Source of the DNA: Epilithonimonas sp. JDS
Lineage (GTDB): Bacteria; Bacteroidota; Bacteroidia; Flavobacteriales; Weeksellaceae
NCBI RefSeq assembly: GCF_021261315.1
Contig: NZ_JAJSAX010000004.1
Location: forward strand, 1 to 64,000
Length of the DNA: 64,000 nucleotides
Direction of reading: 5' to 3'
Of the stretch, positions 34,843 through 42,851 are shown in pieces. The stretch's first letter is position 1. The number at the start of each line of letters is the position of its first letter. A program made the translations under genes and the position numbers. The notes beneath the pieces were generated by a model, which saw only the letters and a program-made list of their open reading frames with translations, was not told where the DNA came from and did no database searches.

Positions 34843-37704
34843 TCAGTCGTTATACTCTTCTTTCATTATTTTAATTTTTTCCATGAGCTCATGATCGTCT
34901 TTAGTGTGTGCTACAGAGTACATTAAATTAAATATAGGATGGGGATAACCTAATACTTTCACATTTAGGTTTTTAAAAATAGTAAGGGCCATCAGGCAAG
35001 CTTTGTATGCATTTTCCAACTCCCCATTGAAATAAAATGATTCACCAAGTTTGATGTAGTAGTGCATAAGAAAGGCATCATTCCTATTTTCATTTGGAAG
35101 TTCCTTATGGAGATTAATTGCAAGTTTAAAAAGTTTAATGGCTTCAGGGAAATTTAATACCTCATAATTCGCTAATGCCAAAACCTGACATTGAACGGAC
35201 ATGGAAAAATCATCATAAATATTGTGTTTCTGCCTTAGATACTGTAGATTCTCAAAACATTCTGTGAAACGATCCATCTTTCTTTGTTGGATAAACAAAT
35301 GGCAGAGGTTACAAATGGATATGAACAGTTTTGGCAGGTGCTCTTCATGAAGACTTAAGATTGACACTGACTGCTCAAAATATTTAAAAGCATGATCCAT
35401 ATCGTCGTCAGCTGCAAGAGCGATTCCGTAATTATTGGCTATTAATCCAAGCAGCGGGTCAGTGGGGTCAAGATGGTTCTCTGCCCGTTCAAATAAGCTC
35501 GTCCACTTTTCAGTTATGTGATCTTTTCCCAGCCAGTTATAAATATGTAAAATCTCATTTTCCAATTGTAGCAAAGGTTGATAAATCGCCCCACGATGTG
35601 GTTCATTGATCACATTAAGGATTGCTTCTCCAAATTTTAAAAACCTTAATGCAAGTTTGAGATCCTGATCTGAACCTTTTTTAAGCACCTGTAAAAGGCT
35701 CCCTATATTGAAAAGCTGGCTTAAAAAAGGCAGTTCCATTACACGCTCCTGATAGATGATAGAATCCCTCAAAACTTTATGCATTGTAATTTTGGAGCCT
35801 TCCCGTTCAATTAAGCCTTTAGCATGCAATCTATTAATCGCATTCGTTAAATTTGTTCTGCTTTCAGACTTGTGTTCTTCTCCGAACCAATCAACAAGAT
35901 CATTAAACTGCACATCCTCCAAGGGCAGCATTGCGAAAAAGCTCAGATAATATGCTTCAGCAGGTTCAATTCTACTTAGGCTAAATGTTTGATTTAAAAT
36001 CTTTAAAATATTGAGTGATTGTCCACCATCATTGGGAATGTCTATATTGAGGTTGTGATCATCCAAGCTTAGCTTTTCAAAATGATCCAGCATAATATCC
36101 AAAGTAAGATCAAAACTATATTTAATTGTCTTGGCGACTAAGCCAATGACCAAAGTATTATATTCTACATATTTAAATAGAGATTTAAATTGCTCGTCAG
36201 TAATATCAGCACCATCTTCGAAATTGCGGTAAATCGCCTTAGATTCTTCAAAACTTAACTTTTTTACGGTTAAAGTTTTTATGTTCTCCAGTCGTAATCT
36301 TGTACCAACAATCATTTTCCAGTGCGCTAAACACTGTATTTCTGACATTTCTGCTTCGATGCTATCGTAGCTATCAACGATAAGCAAATTATTACCTGTA
36401 ATCTGATTCAGTATGTTTATTATTACACCAAACCTGCCTGAAAATTCCTCGGGATTTAAAGCAGGCAAATCCAGATTTAGGGCTAACTGTTCGTGGAAAT
36501 TCAAAGTGCTTACCAAGCCCGTTTCAACATTGATCCAGATAAGATGATCATAATCCTGAACATATTTTGAGACATACAGTTTTAATAGAGAAGATTTTCC
36601 CATTCCCCCATTGCCATTTACACTCACATGTTTGTTGTCTTTAAGAAGATCATGAAGATCAGATATCACGTTTTCTCGTCCAATGATCATTGATGAATTA
36701 ATGAAGGGGATAGTTGTTATCAGTTGTGGAATCAGCTTCTTGCCAGTTAGCCCTTCAATTTTTTCTCCATATAGTTTTTGTATATCTATTAAACCATCGA
36801 CCGTTTTCTTTATGACAGCGACATCTTTTTCGAGAACTTCAACACGAAAATGAAACAATTGAGCAAAGCGTAAATCAATGTAATGTACCATTTCATCATC
36901 ATTCGATTTCATTAAGCCATCTAAAATACCTTTGTTAACTTTTCTTTTATCAGGATCTGGTAGCTGAGATATGCGATATATTTCGCTTAGAAGAACATCG
37001 AAGAGTAATTTTTTAGGTCTTTTTTCAAAAACAGGATGATCTAAATAAATATTGATATCAACAATTATTTTATCAACTGCTTCTTCGGTAGGTACTTCTT
37101 TGAAATTCCATTTTATTTTACTCACAAAATCATCAATCAAATTCTGATCATTGAGTAATTTCTGAAATAAGGATAACTTGTTTTCTAAGGCCTTTTTCTG
37201 ATCATTTGAAATTGCTTTTTTTGCTAAAGATTTCTGAATCTTTGAATTGATCTGTGAAAATAAAATATCAGACACAATGTTTCCGCATTGCTGAAGGGTT
37301 TCTTCTCCAATATTGTGTTGCTCTGCGACCCATCTTTGTAACAGTTGCTCACTTTCAGAAATTTTGGTGTTTGTTATAAAGTGAAAAAAAACAGGTGTTG
37401 AACTGTTCGAATGCTCGAGATATAAGCTGAAGAAATTAAATAGTGACTTCTTTATCTCGGGTGATTTAAAACTGAAAACTGAAGAATAGCATTTGATCTG
37501 CGTAAACACTAATTGGTCACCTATCTCTGTGATATCCTCATCAACCTCGGTTTTAATGTCGTCTTCAATACCATTTACATAATGATCCAGCCATTTCAAG
37601 ACAACATGCAAATACTGATAGTAAAAACCACGATTTGTTGCAATTGCATCACGATTGATCCTGATGAATTTTAGTAGATCGGCTTGAATGATATGGTTTG
37701 ACAA
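34843..37704 (-). CDS. Nuclease-STAND NTPase defence protein (Cap4/DUF4297-like nuclease, NB-ARC-like NTPase, TPR-like C-terminus)
   Basis: This 953-aa protein has three parts. Residues 20-150: NRGFYYQYLHVVLKWLDHYV and TEVDEDITEIGDQLVFTQIK, whose E/D...QxK pattern matches the DUF4297/Cap4 PD-(D/E)xK nuclease. Residues 340-640: Walker A GNGGMGKSSLL (364-374), Walker B LLIVDSYDS (440-448), sensor GTR (467-469) and a winged helix before about 640, the NB-ARC-like STAND plan. About 690-953: helical pairs reading as TPRs. By analogy with Avs proteins and bacterial NLRs, the TPRs would sense a phage protein and activate the nuclease. It follows the NADAR gene by 45 bp. Confidence 0.85.
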   Translation of the reverse strand: MSNHIIQADLLKFIRINRDAIATNRGFYYQYLHVVLKWLDHYVNGIEDDIKTEVDEDITEIGDQLVFTQIKCYSSVFSFKSPEIKKSLFNFFSLYLEHSNSSTPVFFHFITNTKISESEQLLQRWVAEQHNIGEETLQQCGNIVSDILFSQINSKIQKSLAKKAISNDQKKALENKLSLFQKLLNDQNLIDDFVSKIKWNFKEVPTEEAVDKIIVDINIYLDHPVFEKRPKKLLFDVLLSEIYRISQLPDPDKRKVNKGILDGLMKSNDDEMVHYIDLRFAQLFHFRVEVLEKDVAVIKKTVDGLIDIQKLYGEKIEGLTGKKLIPQLITTIPFINSSMIIGRENVISDLHDLLKDNKHVSVNGNGGMGKSSLLKLYVSKYVQDYDHLIWINVETGLVSTLNFHEQLALNLDLPALNPEEFSGRFGVIINILNQITGNNLLIVDSYDSIEAEMSEIQCLAHWKMIVGTRLRLENIKTLTVKKLSFEESKAIYRNFEDGADITDEQFKSLFKYVEYNTLVIGLVAKTIKYSFDLTLDIMLDHFEKLSLDDHNLNIDIPNDGGQSLNILKILNQTFSLSRIEPAEAYYLSFFAMLPLEDVQFNDLVDWFGEEHKSESRTNLTNAINRLHAKGLIEREGSKITMHKVLRDSIIYQERVMELPFLSQLFNIGSLLQVLKKGSDQDLKLALRFLKFGEAILNVINEPHRGAIYQPLLQLENEILHIYNWLGKDHITEKWTSLFERAENHLDPTDPLLGLIANNYGIALAADDDMDHAFKYFEQSVSILSLHEEHLPKLFISICNLCHLFIQQRKMDRFTECFENLQYLRQKHNIYDDFSMSVQCQVLALANYEVLNFPEAIKLFKLAINLHKELPNENRNDAFLMHYYIKLGESFYFNGELENAYKACLMALTIFKNLNVKVLGYPHPIFNLMYSVAHTKDDHELMEKIKIMKEEYND

Positions 37705-37749
37705 TGTTTTTAGAAACTTCAGATGTATAAATCAAACTTGCAAAAATTC

Positions 37750-38367
37750 TTAATATGCGTAAATATCATCAAGGTCATCAATAAAATAATTATCGTTATG
37801 GATTTCTTTTATTGGATTATCATACAATAGAAATGCTTTGATTTGAGGATCAAGAATTACAGTTTCTTTAGTAATGATATTTGATTTGACTTTTTCTCTT
37901 AATTCCATCAAAAGTCTTCCCAATGCATTTTTTCCTTTCAAGATAGACGGGTTTACTGGTGAAGCTCCCCATATTGTATCTTTTTTAGAAAATTCTACTA
38001 TTGTTTTTTCACCTGTACTCAGCAGCAATTCCGAAAAAGTATCAAAGTTTTGGATCAACTTAACTTCAAGACACCACTTCATCACCTTAAACTTAACGCT
38101 ATCCCAATCTTGTCTGCTAAACTGCTGGTATTTCCTGCTTACAGATTTTGCATCCATTGGATTTTTTGTTTCAATAATTTCCTTCTGAATCATTGGAAAT
38201 AATGGAAATCTACATGCCTGATAAAGAATTTCTGAACTTTGGATATTAACTTCGTTTATGAACAGAGAATAACCGGGAGCCATATTAGAAAGGCCTCCAA
38301 ATTTATTTTCAGTTTTAGCAAAAGTTATAATTTCTCTTGTATTATATTCTCTAATGCTCGGATTCAT
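37750..38367 (-). CDS. NADAR domain protein (ADP-ribose-guanine glycosidase family)
   Basis: This 205-aa protein carries the NADAR signature: FGGLSNMAPGYSL, SEILYQACRFPLFPMIQKEI, DAKSVSRKY, VMKWCLEVKLIQN, DTIWGASP and NALGRLLMELREK, which fills about residues 15-165. Family members related to YbiA cleave N-glycosidic bonds in riboflavin intermediates, and others remove ADP-ribose from guanine in nucleic acid, as antitoxins to DarT-like enzymes. The STAND nuclease gene follows after 45 bp, so the two probably form a unit. A truncated gene ends 24 bp upstream on the same strand. Confidence 0.85.
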   Translation of the reverse strand: MNPSIREYNTREIITFAKTENKFGGLSNMAPGYSLFINEVNIQSSEILYQACRFPLFPMIQKEIIETKNPMDAKSVSRKYQQFSRQDWDSVKFKVMKWCLEVKLIQNFDTFSELLLSTGEKTIVEFSKKDTIWGASPVNPSILKGKNALGRLLMELREKVKSNIITKETVILDPQIKAFLLYDNPIKEIHNDNYFIDDLDDIYAY

Positions 38368-38391
38368 AGTGCTAATTTAAACATTTTTTCA

Positions 38392-38509
38392 TTATCCTCT
38401 ATTAGCCACAGGAAATAAAGGTATCCAATCGTGACCTGGAACTTGCCACCAATATACTAACGGACAATTATTTGGAATATTTCGCCATGTAAAAAAGTGA
38501 GTTCCTAAC
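38392..38509 (-). pseudogene. C-terminal fragment of an unidentified gene upstream of NADAR
   Basis: The minus strand has about 38 clean codons ending in LVYWWQVPGHDWIPLF and PVANRG-stop (stop 38392-38394), 24 bp before the NADAR start codon. It has no start within this stretch and is cut at about 38505-38510, where the serine recombinase remnant begins on the other strand. It was probably the last part of a gene formerly in the same operon. The family is not recognised. Confidence 0.5.
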
Positions 38510-39486
38510 CCAATATAGCCTATTGCGGAAAATTATTTTTAAAGGCTTATAACGACGAGGAGGAAAAAATAGTTGAAGGAAAACATGAGGCACTGATCTC
38601 TGAAGAACTTTTCATGAAGGTTCAAAGGGTTCTCCATCGTAAAAGCAATAAGGATGATTTCTTACCGGCAGGAAGAATAATAAATGAAGAACGTTATCCT
38701 TTAAGAGGATTACTACTTTGTCCAAAATGCAATAGTACTCTTACAGCCAGCAGTGCTAAGGGCCGAAGCAAGCATTACTACTATTACCATTGCACAACCT
38801 CATGTGGTTTCAGGCATAATTCTGAAATCGTTAATGATCTTTTTGTCGAAGAACTATCAAAATTTAGATTCAGCATCGGTGCTGAGAAAATATTGAAAAC
38901 AATTTTAGAACAGAACTTTTTAATAGTTTCAAATGGTCTAAATGATGAAAGAAAGGTTTTGCAGAATAAACTTAATGCTATCGAAGGAAGAATTGACAAA
39001 GCGAGAGATATGTATCTTGAAGATAAATTGGATGAAGAAGATTTTAAAAGGATTAAAATGAAGTATAAAGTGGAAATTGAAGATATCAACTTTAAATTAA
39101 ATTCATTAAAAAATTCTGGTCATACAGATGATATTGAAAAGAAGCTGAGTAAAGCATTAAATGCCATTGTAAACATCTCTGAAAGATATAATAACGCAAG
39201 TACAATTGACAAACGCGCAATTGTTGGTTTGATATATCCTGAAAAGTTAACATTCGACGGCGAGTATTTTCAAACCACAAAAATCAACAGTTTGGCTGGT
39301 AATATTGCTTTGATTAACAAAGAGTTAGGAAATAAAAAAAACCGACAAAGAAGTGAAAAAACTTCAAATGTCGGTCTTGTGACCTTGACGGGATTATCTT
39401 CAAACACTTTTATAGATGATTTGATTCGTTTGAGCCAAATTAAACAAGAATTGCAGAGTCCATTTTTATTAAATAATTTCTTTTAG
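38509..39486 (+). pseudogene. Large serine recombinase, C-terminal portion only
   Basis: The frame opens at 38509 (PNIAYCGKLFLKAYNDEEE, GKHEALISEELF) and is intact to 39486: recombinase zinc-ribbon with paired cysteines (LLLCPKCNSTL, HCTTSCGFRH), then the coiled coil and tail. The catalytic resolvase N-terminus (serine nucleophile, about 200 residues) is missing, cut by a stop at 38506. The remaining protein could not recombine DNA. It marks an old insertion or excision point of a mobile element next to the NADAR/STAND genes. Confidence 0.85.
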
Positions 39487-39549
39487 TTTTTGTCTAAAGC
39501 AATTTAATTCTAAGAATTAATAACAATCAGCAATGGAATAATTAACCTT

Positions 39550-39616
39550 AATTTGGCTGTGTTGGTCTTGTACCCATACCGAGAAATATCGAAACATTTA
39601 GTGCAAGATTTGGAAA
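39550..39616. repeat. Diverged repeat, copy A, after the recombinase remnant
   Basis: About 70 bp (ATTTGGCTGTGTTGG..., ACCGAGAAATATC, GAAACATTT) match 52841-52905 at about three-quarters identity. It lies about 65 bp after the recombinase stop. The rest of the 39487-39777 gap holds the tetR promoter region and nothing else I recognise. Confidence 0.5.
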
Positions 39617-39729
39617 GAATTTCACAAATCTATAAAGTCAAAATTTGATTTTCTTTAAAATTTATTTTTGGAAATATCGGTCTTAATAAATATAGTGAAA
39701 AGCCGTTTTAAGTAAATTGCATAAAAAAA

Positions 39730-39742
39730 TGAACGTTGTTCA
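39730..39742. promoter_or_regulatory. TetR operator upstream of tetR
   Basis: TGAACGTTGTTCA is an inverted repeat (TGAAC-GTT-GTTCA). Its exact reverse complement, TGAACAACGTTCA, lies at 40418-40430 before the efflux operon. It is 11 bp upstream of a -7 box TACATTTGC at 39754-39762, so it overlaps the promoter and implies autorepression. Confidence 0.8.
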
Positions 39743-39777
39743 AAAATAATGTCTACATTTGCATTGTAAATTCAGTT

Positions 39778-40395
39778 ATGAGTATAAGTGAAAGAAAACA
39801 GAAGGAAAAAGAGGCTTTGCGGCTGCTTATCCTGAATGGAGCTAAAAAATTATTTGTCGAAAAAGGAATCGAGCAGACCACCATTCGAAATATTGCAGAT
39901 GCAATCGATTATAGCGTAGGGACTGTATATGTGTACTATAAGGATAAGAATGCTATTTTCCACGCATTGCATTCAATTGGGTTTCAAGAATTGAGAGGCT
40001 ACTTCCAGGAGTTGGACAGTATTAAAGATCCAATGCAGAGACTTCGTAAAATGGGTATGATCTATATGAAGTTTGCGTTAGAAAATTCGGAGATGTACGA
40101 TTTGATGTTTAACCTTCGTGCACCGATGGACTATCTGGAAGATCAGAAAAACGAGCTTTGGTCGGAAGGTGCCGATACTTTTGCTTACGTAAAAAAAACA
40201 GTCCGTGAATGTATGGAAAAAGGACATTTCAAAGGTCACAAAGAAGAACCGCTATCTTTCATAGTCTGGAGTGTGACGCACGGAATGTGCAGTCTTGAAA
40301 TCCGTGATAGAACGAAAGGTGTAAAATTCACCAATCCTGAAACCATTCTCTCAGAAGGTTACGAAGAATATTTAAAAATTTTAGAAAAACTGTAA
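39778..40395 (+). CDS. TetR-family transcriptional repressor of the RND efflux operon
   Basis: This 205-aa protein has an N-terminal HTH: GAKKLFVEKGIEQTTIRNIADAIDYSVGTVYVYYKDKNAIFHALH. The C-terminal ligand-binding part covers about residues 70-205. The frame extends to a TTG at 39736, but that start lies within the operator, so the ATG at 39778 is chosen. The same 13-bp palindrome precedes both this gene and the TolC-first operon, so it probably represses both and is released by a pump substrate. Confidence 0.92.
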   Translation: MSISERKQKEKEALRLLILNGAKKLFVEKGIEQTTIRNIADAIDYSVGTVYVYYKDKNAIFHALHSIGFQELRGYFQELDSIKDPMQRLRKMGMIYMKFALENSEMYDLMFNLRAPMDYLEDQKNELWSEGADTFAYVKKTVRECMEKGHFKGHKEEPLSFIVWSVTHGMCSLEIRDRTKGVKFTNPETILSEGYEEYLKILEKL

Positions 40396-40417
40396 AAGTT
40401 TTTTTTGAACTAAATTT

Positions 40418-40430
40418 TGAACAACGTTCA
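40418..40430. promoter_or_regulatory. TetR operator upstream of the efflux operon
   Basis: TGAACAACGTTCA is the exact reverse complement of the operator at 39730-39742. It lies 24 bp before the TolC-like gene start. Confidence 0.8.
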
Positions 40431-40453
40431 CATTATAAACAATGTATATATTA

Positions 40454-41788
40454 ATGAAAAAATTATCATTTCTGGCTTTGTTTTTCCTCGGTTTTATCGG
40501 GTATTCTCAAAGTCATCTCGACCGGTATATCGAAATCGGTCTGGAAAATAACGAAGTCATCAAACAGAAAAACTTCGACATCAACAAAAGTCTCTATGCT
40601 TTGAAAGAGGCGAATTCCCTTTTTTACCCGACAGTGGCATTCAACAGCACATACACGATTGCAGACGGCGGAAGAACCATCGACATTCCGATCGGGGATA
40701 TGCTGAATCCTGTGTACAACACATTGAATCAAATCACGAATTTCAACGCTTTTCCGCAGTTGCAGAATCAGTCGGTGTTGATCAATCCCAATAATTTATA
40801 TGATGTCAAGCTTCATACAACGATGCCACTTCTGAATTATGAAATTATTTACAACAAAAGGATCAAAGCTCAGCAGACCACTATGCAAAAGATCGAACTT
40901 GAAATCTACCAGCGTGAACTGGTCAAGGAAATAAAAATTGCCTACTACAAATATCTTCAGTCGGTGGAGGGCATCAGAATTTATGAAAATGCACTGTCAA
41001 TCGTGAAAGAAAATCAAAGAGTAAACAGATCGCTTTTTAAAAATGACAAGATCAACAGAACAGCTGTATTAAGAAGTGACAATGAACTTATAAGAATCGA
41101 AGCTAATCTTGAAACCGCAAAGAACACGAGCAAAAATGCCAGATCGTATTTCAATTTCCTGTTGAATCAAAAACTGGATTCAGAAGTTCTGATCGATGAA
41201 AATTTGGAATTGCCTGCTGAGATCATCGCAGAAAATACGGAAAACAGAGAAGAATTAAAACAATTAGGTCAGGCAAAAGAGATCAACGAAAATGTGCATC
41301 AATTAACAAGATCCAACTGGTTTCCAAAACTGAGCGGATTTGCAGATCTGGGATTGCAGGATTTTGATTTTAAAGTGGATAAATCTTCACGCTATTATTT
41401 CGCAGGACTAAGTCTGGAATGGAATATTTTCTCAGGCAACAAGAACAAATATAAACTCAAACAGGTTGATGAAGACAGCAAAAAGATCAGTTCACAGATC
41501 GACAATGTAAAACAGCAATTGCTGTTGCAGTTCGAAGTTTCCCAAAACAATCTGAGGTCCGCATTGGAGCAATATGAATCTGACAATAAACAGAAAGAAA
41601 CCGCCAAAAAATACAATGGCGACGTGACCAAACTTTACAAAGAAGGACTGGCAATCTATATTGAATTGCTGGATGCTCAAAATCAGGTGGTCAATACTCA
41701 GCTGAATGCCAATATTTCATTGTACAATTCCTGGATTGCCTTCGCAGAGCTGGAAAGAGCCAACGCTTCATTCAATATTAAAAAATAA
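40454..41788 (+). CDS. TolC-family outer-membrane efflux protein
   Basis: This 444-aa outer-membrane factor has a signal peptide (MKKLSFLALFFLGFIGYSQ), then two alpha-barrel repeats (IEIGLENNEVIKQKNFDINKSLYALKEANSLFYP and LKQLGQAKEINENVHQLTRSNWFPKLSGFADLG) and ends with AELERANASFNI. It forms the trimeric outlet of the tripartite pump. An ATG at 40442 would add four residues. It is the first gene of the operon with the adaptor and pump. Confidence 0.93.
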   Translation: MKKLSFLALFFLGFIGYSQSHLDRYIEIGLENNEVIKQKNFDINKSLYALKEANSLFYPTVAFNSTYTIADGGRTIDIPIGDMLNPVYNTLNQITNFNAFPQLQNQSVLINPNNLYDVKLHTTMPLLNYEIIYNKRIKAQQTTMQKIELEIYQRELVKEIKIAYYKYLQSVEGIRIYENALSIVKENQRVNRSLFKNDKINRTAVLRSDNELIRIEANLETAKNTSKNARSYFNFLLNQKLDSEVLIDENLELPAEIIAENTENREELKQLGQAKEINENVHQLTRSNWFPKLSGFADLGLQDFDFKVDKSSRYYFAGLSLEWNIFSGNKNKYKLKQVDEDSKKISSQIDNVKQQLLLQFEVSQNNLRSALEQYESDNKQKETAKKYNGDVTKLYKEGLAIYIELLDAQNQVVNTQLNANISLYNSWIAFAELERANASFNIKK

Positions 41789-41801
41789 AATACCCACTAT
41801 T

Positions 41802-42845
41802 ATGAATAAAACAATCACAATATCACTGTTTTCCCTTTTCCTGATAACTTCCTGCAAAGAAGAAAAGAAAGAAGCCAAACCATTTGAAAATACCGATGTT
41901 ATCGCTTTGAAAACCGCTTCTGTAGCATCTCTGTCAATGGCCGGAAATATCAACGCCTCCGGTCTGGTTACCACAGAGAATGAAACAACCTATTCCTTCA
42001 AGATCGGTGGCGTAGTGAGCGGGGTTTTTGTAGAAGAAGGACAGTTTTTCCGAAAAGGTCAGCTATTGGCAACATTGGATGAAACAGAGATTCGTGCAGG
42101 GCTGAATCAGTCTGACCTGAACGTTCAGAAAAATGAAAGGGATTATAAACGTGCCAACAATCTGTACAAAGACAGTGTGTACACCTTGGAACAGGTTCAG
42201 AATACCCGAACAGGTCTTGATATTGCCCGAAAACAAAAAGATGCGGTGGCTTTTAATGTAAAGTATGCAAAGATCTACGCCACAGCAGACGGTTTTGTTG
42301 CTCAAAAGGTTGTTAACAAAGGAGAGATCGTAGCTTCGGGTTCGCCTGTTTTGGTCATTAATGAAACGTCACACAACAACAATTATTTACTTAAAGTCGG
42401 TTTGACCGATACCGAATGGGCATCTACAAAGATCGGACAGAAGGCGGTAGTGACGCTGGACGGTTATCCTGATAAGAAATTTGATGCCTTCATCTTCAGA
42501 AAATCTCAATCAGCAGATTTGGCGATCGGTTCTTTTCAGGTAGAACTGAAACTGACGATGAATGACAGCAAGCCAGCCGTCGGAATGTTCGGAAAGGCGG
42601 AAATCAAAACCCACAATTCCGAAGATTTTATCGTAATTCCTTACAATTCGCTTTTGGAAGCTGATGGTAACAAAGCGTTCGTTTTTGTAGTTGAAAACAA
42701 CAAAGTAAAGAAAAGACCGATCACGATTGCCAAATTTGAAAATGACAAAGTTTTCATTCAGGACGGTCTACAGAAAAGCGACAAGATCGTCATCTCAAAC
42801 AGTGCCTATCTGAACGAGCAATCCACCATTAAAATCATTAAATAA
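41802..42845 (+). CDS. RND efflux periplasmic adaptor (membrane fusion lipoprotein)
   Basis: This 347-aa lipoprotein has lipobox LITSC after a signal peptide. Its hairpin and lipoyl domain read as SFKIGGVVSGVFVEEGQFFRKGQLLATLDETE and a mirrored ATADGFVAQKVVNKGEIVASGSPVLVI, followed by the beta-barrel DTEWASTKIGQKAVVTLDGYPDKKF. It bridges pump and TolC protein in the periplasm. The frame begins at 41706 inside the tolC gene, but the lipoprotein ATG at 41802 is the real start. The pump gene starts 6 bp later. Confidence 0.93.
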   Translation: MNKTITISLFSLFLITSCKEEKKEAKPFENTDVIALKTASVASLSMAGNINASGLVTTENETTYSFKIGGVVSGVFVEEGQFFRKGQLLATLDETEIRAGLNQSDLNVQKNERDYKRANNLYKDSVYTLEQVQNTRTGLDIARKQKDAVAFNVKYAKIYATADGFVAQKVVNKGEIVASGSPVLVINETSHNNNYLLKVGLTDTEWASTKIGQKAVVTLDGYPDKKFDAFIFRKSQSADLAIGSFQVELKLTMNDSKPAVGMFGKAEIKTHNSEDFIVIPYNSLLEADGNKAFVFVVENNKVKKRPITIAKFENDKVFIQDGLQKSDKIVISNSAYLNEQSTIKIIK

Positions 42846-42851
42846 GAACTG

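Noticed and set aside
34843..37704. Calling the STAND gene a known Avs1-4 member
   Set aside because: It is shorter than described Avs proteins and the N-terminal and TPR parts need structural comparison; only the general class is supported.
38509..39486. An active site-specific recombinase
   Set aside because: The catalytic N-terminal domain with the serine nucleophile is missing.
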